DNA from: Polyangiaceae bacterium
GTDB taxonomy: Bacteria > Myxococcota_A > Polyangia > Polyangiales > Polyangiaceae
Direction of reading: 5' to 3'
DNA: 64,000 bases
NCBI GenBank assembly: GCA_009780955.1
Contig: WQZB01000003.1
Location: forward strand, 62,001-126,000
A model generated the notes under the pieces. It was given only the letters and a program-made list of their open reading frames with translations, had not been told where the DNA came from and ran no database searches. Positions 57,431 through 64,000 of the stretch are shown in pieces (position 1 is the stretch's first letter; every line of letters starts with the position of its first letter). The translations under genes were made by a program, and so were the position numbers.

Positions 57431-59803
57431 TTGCGCGCTGCCCATTTCTTCCGCCTCCTTCGTCGTGCCGATCCCGCTTTGTATGGGCTTTGGGCAGCGG
57501 GATGGACACTCGCGTCGGCGCGCTCCTTTTACGGATCCATGCTCGAGCAAACCGGCGGTGAGTGGAGCGCGCCGCTCGACGATGTTTTCATCCACTTCGA
57601 CTACGCGCGCTCCACCGCGCTCGGCCATCCGTTCGAGTGGACGGTTGGTAACGGCTACTCGTCCGGCAACACCAGCCTCACCTACCCGCTGGTGCTCGCC
57701 GTTGGGTGGCTCTTCGGATTTCGAGGGCGAAGCCTCATGATTTGGGCGGCCATCGTGGCTGCCACGTGCACTTTCGGCGTTCTTCTCGCGGTCCGCCGCC
57801 TGCTCTTGGAAAGCGAACACGACGCGTGGGGGCGCATCTCTTCCTACTTTTTGCCACCGATATTTCTCGGCGTGGGCGCATTCGTCTGGTCGCTCTGGAG
57901 CGGGATGGAGGTGGCGTTTTTCATGGCCACGTGGGCCATTGCTTTGTTGGCCTGGCAAAGGCTCGAGCGCGACGCAAAAAACTTCCAAGACTTGGACCGC
58001 ACAAAAAAAAATGCGCGCATGAATGCCTGGTGGCTCGGTGCTGCCGGCGTGCTGCTCGTCACCACGAGGCCGGAGGCAGCCTTGACCCTCGCCGTGTTCG
58101 GCGTTGCCGCGGCCCTCGCCCACCGAAGTGCAGGCATGATGCACGCATTGGGCATCCTCGTTCGTGCAGGATTGCCCGGCGCAATTGCATTATGCACACA
58201 ATCGGTGGGAAACAAAATCTTCACCGGCGAATGGACCGCAAACGGCGCCATCGTCAAACTGGCGATCTACAACCCGTACATGTCCGTGGGCGAAAAGCTT
58301 GCGGATTACATATCAAATCTAAAATACGCGTCGTTACGCAACCTTGAATACCATTTCGCGCACATCGAAGGCGAGCACTTGCGACGTCTCGTGCCCCAAA
58401 GCTGGCCCACCGCAAACCCGCTGACGCAAGCGTGGGCCCACCTCGCGCGCCAGGCTTGGTGGGCAGGCGTGGTGCCTTTGGCTCTCGCCATGCTGCCGCT
58501 CGCCTTCACGCGAACGCGGCGCATCGCCGTCGTGCTTTGGGCCGAAATCGTGCTTTGGGTGGTCGTGGTTGCATGCAACGGGCAGGTGCGCTGGCAAAAC
58601 GAGCGATACATCATGCCCGCAGTTGGCATTCTGCTCATTCTCGTGACTTTAGGCGTTTCGGTTGCACTTCGCACACACGAAGACCCCGGCGGACGCGGCC
58701 ATCGCGCGAAGCCTTCTTTGCCAATCATGATGGTCCTCGGCGTGCTCGTCGCCCAAATCATTGGCGTGCTCACACGCCCGGGCGGTGCGCCTGCCCAATT
58801 CCGCTTGCCATGGGAAATCGCCATTGCCTGTGGCGTAGTCGGCGCACTTGCCTTGCGATTTTGGCCGCTGCGCGCGCTTTTCGTCACGTTTTCACTTCTT
58901 TTTGCCTACGATCATCAAATTGCGAAAATGCGCGACCAGAAATGGTTTTTCGGGCGCGCCTGCCGTAACATCCGCGATCAACACCTCGCGATCGGCCGAT
59001 ACCTTGCCGAAATCAAGCCGCGACGCGTGCTCGTTGGCGACGCGGGCGCCATCCTCTACGAGTCGAACCGCCCCGGTCTCGACATCATCGGCCTCGGCGG
59101 CTACGGGAAATTGCCATTCGCTCGAGCAGGCGTGCACGGCCTTGCCGCATCGCTCGAACTGATCGAACGCGTACCCGACGGCGATCGGCCCGACGTTCTC
59201 GCGATTTTCCCGTCATGGTGGGGTGTGCTCCCCACCACATTCTCGAGCGAATTGCTTCGCCGTTTCCCGGTCGAAGGCAATGTCATCTGCGGTGGCTACG
59301 AGCAAAATGTTTACAGGGCCGACTGGCAGTTGCTCGGTACCGGCAGTCGCCTGCGCACCATGCCCGTTGGCGACACGCGCATTGCTGCGGAAATTGATAT
59401 TTTGGATCTCGTCAGCGAAAAAGAAAATAATTATTCCTTTGACAAGCCCCAAAACGGGTGGGCCGAAATGCGCATTTTGCCCGATCCGACCAACCCCGCG
59501 CTCGACATGTTCGACGGCGGCAGGCGCATCACGGCTGGCAAAGGAGAGCGCTTCGTTGCCAAAGGCCTTGTGCCCGGCAAAGCCGCGCACCTGGTCGTTC
59601 GCACGGCGCCCGAGCACGATTCGCATGTGCGCGTGCACATCGAAGGCGTCGACGTAGGAACGCTTCACCTCTCGCAAGCAAGCGAGTGGGTCGAAGCCGC
59701 GCTCGCCATCCCTGCCGAGCGCGTAACCGAACCTTTGCGCGTCGAGCTCACCAACGATGGCCCGGGCGACTTCGTCGATTTCCATGCATGGCTCACGCAA
59801 TGA
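57431..59803 (+). CDS. Large multi-TM protein, glycosyltransferase-like (uncertain)
   Basis: DDVFIHFDYARSTALGHPFEWTVGNGYSSGNTSLTYP plus many TM segments. TTG start in the ORF track. Confidence 0.55.
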   Translation: MRAAHFFRLLRRADPALYGLWAAGWTLASARSFYGSMLEQTGGEWSAPLDDVFIHFDYARSTALGHPFEWTVGNGYSSGNTSLTYPLVLAVGWLFGFRGRSLMIWAAIVAATCTFGVLLAVRRLLLESEHDAWGRISSYFLPPIFLGVGAFVWSLWSGMEVAFFMATWAIALLAWQRLERDAKNFQDLDRTKKNARMNAWWLGAAGVLLVTTRPEAALTLAVFGVAAALAHRSAGMMHALGILVRAGLPGAIALCTQSVGNKIFTGEWTANGAIVKLAIYNPYMSVGEKLADYISNLKYASLRNLEYHFAHIEGEHLRRLVPQSWPTANPLTQAWAHLARQAWWAGVVPLALAMLPLAFTRTRRIAVVLWAEIVLWVVVVACNGQVRWQNERYIMPAVGILLILVTLGVSVALRTHEDPGGRGHRAKPSLPIMMVLGVLVAQIIGVLTRPGGAPAQFRLPWEIAIACGVVGALALRFWPLRALFVTFSLLFAYDHQIAKMRDQKWFFGRACRNIRDQHLAIGRYLAEIKPRRVLVGDAGAILYESNRPGLDIIGLGGYGKLPFARAGVHGLAASLELIERVPDGDRPDVLAIFPSWWGVLPTTFSSELLRRFPVEGNVICGGYEQNVYRADWQLLGTGSRLRTMPVGDTRIAAEIDILDLVSEKENNYSFDKPQNGWAEMRILPDPTNPALDMFDGGRRITAGKGERFVAKGLVPGKAAHLVVRTAPEHDSHVRVHIEGVDVGTLHLSQASEWVEAALAIPAERVTEPLRVELTNDGPGDFVDFHAWLTQ

Positions 59804-62028
59804 CTGGCGCCATGGCCGAGGCCCTTGCCAAAGGCAAAGCGCTTCTCGGCACTTGGGGCGCGCCGCCCGACATGCCCGCCAAGGTGGCCCTCGCACTCGC
59901 GACTCTTGCAACACTGGCAGCTATTTTTGGCGCTGGCCGCAGCCTGCTCGGCGCCCCCAATTTTCCACGCGTACCTCGCCGAATTTTCTTGGCTGGAACG
60001 ACATGTGCCGCAGCGTTCTTGTCGCTTTTCTGGATCGCCTTTTACCTGCGCGGTGGCCCGCGCATCATCGACGCCACCACGTATTTTCTACAAGGGCGCG
60101 CACTTTCGCACGGAACATTTTCGTGGCCCGTATTCGAACCTTCGGCGAGCTTCCGCGGGCGCTTCCTTCTTTATCGCGCGTCCGAAGCGCCCGGTGCACA
60201 AGGCGCAATGGGAACAATGGGAGGCATCTTCCCGCCGGGCTACCCGCTGCTCGTCGCGATCGGTTTCACACTCGGCGCCCCGATGATCGTCGGGCCGATC
60301 CTCGCCGGCGCCCTGGTCGTTGCAACCTACAACCTTGCGCGCACCCTCGCGGCCAAAGCCACACGCCCCGATCTCGTTGAGCCTGTCGCGCGACTGGCAG
60401 CCATCTTGTCGGTGGTGTCGGCCACGCTTCGCTACCACACCGCCGATACCATGTCGCATGGAGCCACCGCGCTCGGCATCGTGCTCGCACTCGATTTTGC
60501 GCTACGCGGTCGCTTTGGTGTCGCAGGCTTGGCGGTTGGCGCCGTGATTGCGACGCGCCCTGTCTCCGCGATCGCGATTGGTCTCGTGTCTTTTGCGTGC
60601 ATTATACATGCGCGCATTTCCCAGCCTATCGCGGCTCGGCGCGAAGGGCTGAAAGATGCGATTCGGCTGGCACTCGGCGCTCTGCCTGGCGCTGCGCTGC
60701 TCTTCGCTTGGCAGAAGGCCCTGACGGGCTCGTGGTTTGCCTCGCCTCAACGCATGTATTATGCACTTTCAGACGGGCCGCCCGGTTGCTTCCGTTGGGG
60801 CTTTGGCGCCGGGGTTGGATGCCTTTTCGAGCACGGCGAATTCGTCTCGGCGCGCCTGCCGCATGGCTACGGCCTCTTCGAAGCGCTGGGCGCGACGCTC
60901 CGGCGTCTTCGCATGCATCTTACAGATATTGCGAACTTCGAGCCGCTCTCGCTGCTCGTTCTCGTGCCGCTCATAGGTTGTTCGAAGTCTCGCGCGCCCG
61001 CCGTCGTCGCATGCGTGGGGCTCGTTATTCTGCACATGCTGGCATACGCACCGTTTTACTTCGACGGCAACTACCCTGGCGGCGGCGCGCGCTTCTTTGC
61101 CGACGTGTTGCCGGTGGAGCATGCGCTCATGGCTCTTGGCATTGCACGCCTAGCCGGAGCCCACGTCGTTCGCGGCGCCTTTGCGAGCCTTGCGTTCGCA
61201 CTTGCTGGCTTTGCTTTTCACGCGTCGTTCGATCATGTTGCCTTGGCAAATCGCGACGGCGGCAGGCCAATGTTCGAGCCCGATGTTCTAGCCCGCGCCA
61301 ACGTTACGCGTGGCCTTGTTTTCGTCGACACAGATCACGGTTTTTCGCTTGGTCACGATCCATTCGCGCACGGAGCAAGCGATGTCGTCGTGGCACGTTT
61401 GCACAACGATAGTCGCGACCGACTGCTTTTCGAATCGCTGGGCAAGCCGCAAGCCTTCCAATACCACTTCGACCCGGCGCCGTTCGCGCGCTCACAGGCC
61501 ACCATCACTCCGTGGGTGCCGCCCGCCCATGGCAACACCTTTCGCTTCGAGGCCGAAGCCGAATGGCCCGCTCTCACCCAATCGGACGGTTTCGCCGCGC
61601 CCGCATACACGGAAAGCTGCGCCTCCGGAGGCCGCGCGTTGGTGCTCACGCCCAATTCGGCATCCAAGCATGCACGCGCCGCCCTTTCGATTCCAGTGCC
61701 AGAAAGAGGCTGCTACAGCGTGGTACCACGCGTCGTCGCGCATGCATTGCACACACATTCAAGTGCACTTTGCATACTCAGATTTTCGCCGGCAAGTCAG
61801 GCAAATCCAGCAAGTAAGCCGCGGCAAGCCGTGCCCAGCTGGTCGTGGACAGCGGACTTTCACGGCTGCGTTGATCTTGCACCACAAGAAATCGAGCTCA
61901 CTCCGCCGTCCGCCGAGCTTATGCTCGAAACAAGAGGTGAGGCGCCCGCGGCGCTCGACAAAATCACCTTACGCAAAATTCAGCCGGCCGCGTGCGGCGC
62001 CAATGCGGCAAATGCGAAAGAGCACTAG
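59800..62028 (+). CDS. Large multi-TM protein, glycosyltransferase-like (uncertain)
   Basis: Overlaps the previous stop (ATGA); GGIFPPGYPLLVAIGFTLGAPMIVGPILAGALV; YHTADTMSHGATALGIVLALDFALRG. Confidence 0.55.
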   Translation: MTGAMAEALAKGKALLGTWGAPPDMPAKVALALATLATLAAIFGAGRSLLGAPNFPRVPRRIFLAGTTCAAAFLSLFWIAFYLRGGPRIIDATTYFLQGRALSHGTFSWPVFEPSASFRGRFLLYRASEAPGAQGAMGTMGGIFPPGYPLLVAIGFTLGAPMIVGPILAGALVVATYNLARTLAAKATRPDLVEPVARLAAILSVVSATLRYHTADTMSHGATALGIVLALDFALRGRFGVAGLAVGAVIATRPVSAIAIGLVSFACIIHARISQPIAARREGLKDAIRLALGALPGAALLFAWQKALTGSWFASPQRMYYALSDGPPGCFRWGFGAGVGCLFEHGEFVSARLPHGYGLFEALGATLRRLRMHLTDIANFEPLSLLVLVPLIGCSKSRAPAVVACVGLVILHMLAYAPFYFDGNYPGGGARFFADVLPVEHALMALGIARLAGAHVVRGAFASLAFALAGFAFHASFDHVALANRDGGRPMFEPDVLARANVTRGLVFVDTDHGFSLGHDPFAHGASDVVVARLHNDSRDRLLFESLGKPQAFQYHFDPAPFARSQATITPWVPPAHGNTFRFEAEAEWPALTQSDGFAAPAYTESCASGGRALVLTPNSASKHARAALSIPVPERGCYSVVPRVVAHALHTHSSALCILRFSPASQANPASKPRQAVPSWSWTADFHGCVDLAPQEIELTPPSAELMLETRGEAPAALDKITLRKIQPAACGANAANAKEH

Positions 62029-62146
62029 TGCACGCGACCTGTGCAAACTTGACGCTCTTGCGTAAAACTAAGGCTTTCAATATTCTCGTTGCATGTGCCG
62101 CTGCGGCGTGGCGCATGGCAAATCGGTTTGGCAAAAGTGAGGGAGC

Positions 62147-62479
62147 GTGATGATGACGAAGAGTGAACTTATCGACGCCATGGCCATGCGAAGTCAGCTT
62201 ACGAAGGCGCGTGCAGAAGTGGTTGTCAATTGCGTTTTCGACGCCATGACTGAAGCGCTGCAGCGGGGAGATGGCATCGAAATTCGCGGTTTCGGAAGCT
62301 TCACGGTTCGGCCGTACAAGGCGTATTCAGGTCGCAATCCTCGCACGGGCGAGCCCGTGCCTGTGCCACCAAAGCGACTGCCTTTTTTCAAGGTGGGTAA
62401 AGATCTCAAAGAGCTAGTCAATAGCAGCCGCCTCACCCACGCAACCATCACCGGCGGCGACGACAAAGACGACGATTGA
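62147..62479 (+). CDS. HU/IHF-family DNA-binding protein
   Basis: MTKSELIDAMAMRSQLTKARAEVVVNCVFDAMTEALQRGDGIEIRGFGSFTVRPYKAYSGRNPRTGEPVPVPPKRLPFFKVGKDLKE. Confidence 0.95.
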   Translation: MMMTKSELIDAMAMRSQLTKARAEVVVNCVFDAMTEALQRGDGIEIRGFGSFTVRPYKAYSGRNPRTGEPVPVPPKRLPFFKVGKDLKELVNSSRLTHATITGGDDKDDD

Positions 62480-62525
62480 AAAGCCACGTCGGTCTCGCCG
62501 AGTTCCTGGTAGTGCTCTCGGGACG

Positions 62526-63773
62526 ATGTTTCCCACCGTTTCCGAGCAAATGGCGCTGCTCTTGCGCGGCGCAGTCGATGTTCATGTTCGGGCCGAGCTC
62601 GAAGAGCGCCTCGAAGAATCGCGCAAAACTGGCACGCCTCTTCGTGTGAAGGCCGGATTTGATCCAACGCGGCCTGATTTGCACGTTGGCCATGTGGTGC
62701 TGCTCGCGAAGATGCGCCAATTTCAAGACTTGGGGCATCATGCAATTCTTCTTGTTGGGGAGTTTACCGCCATGGTGGGCGACCCTGCGGGCAAAAGCGA
62801 TGCACGCCCGCGACTTTCACGCAATGAGGTGCGCGCGTCGGCCAAAACGTACACCGAGCAAGCGTTCAAAATTCTTGACCAAAGGAAAACCGAAATTCGC
62901 TCGAACTCCGAGTGGCTCGATACCATAACGCCGTCGAGCCTCGTGGAGCTCATGGCGAAAAGTACCGTTTCACGCATGCTCGAGCGAAACGACTTTGCTG
63001 CGCGCTTCGAAACTGGCCGCCCCATTTACCAGCACGAGTTTCTTTATCCGTTGCTTCAAGGTTACGACTCGGTTGCCTTGGACAATGACATCGAGCTTGG
63101 CGGAACCGACCAGCTTTTCAATCTTCTCGTGGGTCGCGATTTGATGAGCAAATACGGAAGGCGCCCGCAAATGGTGCTCACCACGCCGCTCTTGGAGGGC
63201 ACCGACGCGAAGTTGGAAAACGGCATCATCGTTGGCAAAAAAATGTCAAAAAGCGCCGACAACTACATTGGCGTCACGGAAGATCCGCTCACCATGTTTC
63301 GCAAGGTAATGCAGATCGACGACGACGTAATCTTTCGATATTTCGAATTGCTTTCTCAAAAATCGAATACTGAAATTGCCGTACTAAAAACAGAAAAAGC
63401 TTACGGCAAAGATCCGCGCGAAATCAAGGCCATTTTCGGCCGCGAGCTGGTCGCGCGCTTGCATAGCCAAGCGGCCGCGGAAGCGGCCGAAGCGGAATTC
63501 AAGAATGTATATTCCGCAAGCGAAGTGCCCGGCGAAATTCCGTCGTTTTTGCTCGAAGCCACCGGGCCCACGCTTTGGATTGCAAAGGCGCTATCGGCCG
63601 CGGGGCTTGTGAAGTCGACTGGCGAAGGAAAGCGGCTCGTGGAACAAGGCGGCGTGGAGGTCGACCGGGTGCGCGTGAACGATGGTCAATTCCAGCTCGA
63701 GCGCGGCAGGCGTTATTTGCTTCGCGTGGGCTCAAAGAATCGGCGATTTGCGTACGTTACAGTCGCACCATGA
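62526..63773 (+). CDS. tyrS: Tyrosyl-tRNA synthetase
   Basis: VKAGFDPTRPDLHVGHVVLLAKMRQFQDLGH; ELGGTDQLFNLLVGRDLM; KKMSKSADNYIGV; C-terminal S4-like domain. Confidence 0.95.
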   Translation: MFPTVSEQMALLLRGAVDVHVRAELEERLEESRKTGTPLRVKAGFDPTRPDLHVGHVVLLAKMRQFQDLGHHAILLVGEFTAMVGDPAGKSDARPRLSRNEVRASAKTYTEQAFKILDQRKTEIRSNSEWLDTITPSSLVELMAKSTVSRMLERNDFAARFETGRPIYQHEFLYPLLQGYDSVALDNDIELGGTDQLFNLLVGRDLMSKYGRRPQMVLTTPLLEGTDAKLENGIIVGKKMSKSADNYIGVTEDPLTMFRKVMQIDDDVIFRYFELLSQKSNTEIAVLKTEKAYGKDPREIKAIFGRELVARLHSQAAAEAAEAEFKNVYSASEVPGEIPSFLLEATGPTLWIAKALSAAGLVKSTGEGKRLVEQGGVEVDRVRVNDGQFQLERGRRYLLRVGSKNRRFAYVTVAP

Positions 63774-63780
63774 AGCGGCA

Positions 63781-63893
63781 GACCGCTTTCGATTTGATGC
63801 GATCTCTTCGTAGGACCTGCGGTGCGGTCCTCAAAGCTATGGGGGCGCAGCATGGCGCGCCCCTACTCGCCGCCTCGATCCTTGAAAGCGGTC
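63781..63893 (+). repeat. R1 element variant (113 bp) containing an R2-like core
   Basis: GACCGCTTTCGATTTGATGCGATCTCTTCGT ... GGGGGCGCAGCATGGCGCGCCCCTAC ... CCTTGAAAGCGGTC; 7 nt after the tyrS stop. Confidence 0.85.
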
Positions 63894-64000
63894 CGTCGCG
63901 GACGCCGACAAACCGCTTTGGGAAGGCGTTTTGCGACAATACGTAACCTCATGTTTTTGCTTTGGAAATATGGCGTCTTCCGCGAGTTCGATTGACGCCG

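Noticed and set aside
1-64000. tRNA, rRNA, transposase/integrase or CRISPR array
   Set aside because: None recognised by eye; a tRNAscan/Infernal and ISfinder search would be needed to exclude cryptic ones.

Overview
The window is an approximately 64 kb protein-dense chromosomal segment. It is probably from a Myxococcota/deltaproteobacterial genome: there are MYXO-CTERM-like C-terminal tags, a TonB/TonB-receptor fusion, and lysS-lolC-lolD synteny. No rRNA, tRNA or CRISPR array was recognised. Main blocks: (1) a truncated PHP+UvrD-type helicase, aqpZ and a Cys-rich CxxxC-repeat surface protein; (2) an XRE / ImmA-IrrE-like regulatory cassette with tandem palindromic operators; (3) a MarR-controlled redox locus; (4) a nearly complete membrane-bound [NiFe]-hydrogenase cluster (structural, maturation and hypABFCDE genes) whose small subunit carries the extra cysteines typical of O2-tolerant group 1d enzymes, interrupted between hypF and hypC by a two-gene opposite-strand cassette (NlpC/P60-like protein plus lipoprotein); (5) an nrfHA-ccsBA nitrite ammonification module bracketed by 52-bp near-identical direct repeats; (6) an autotransporter-passenger-like protein with a MYXO-CTERM-like tail; (7) rtcB, an L,D-transpeptidase, lysS, lolCD, a TonB-dependent receptor, two large membrane proteins, an HU/IHF gene and tyrS. 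The most unusual signal is an interspersed hairpin element (called R1 here; two intact 123-bp copies plus shortened variants). It sits immediately 3' of genes, always in the same orientation relative to the upstream gene, shows compensatory base change between copies, and in one case has become the in-frame C-terminus of the hydrogenase maturation protease. All family calls are from reading the sequences; no database search was run.
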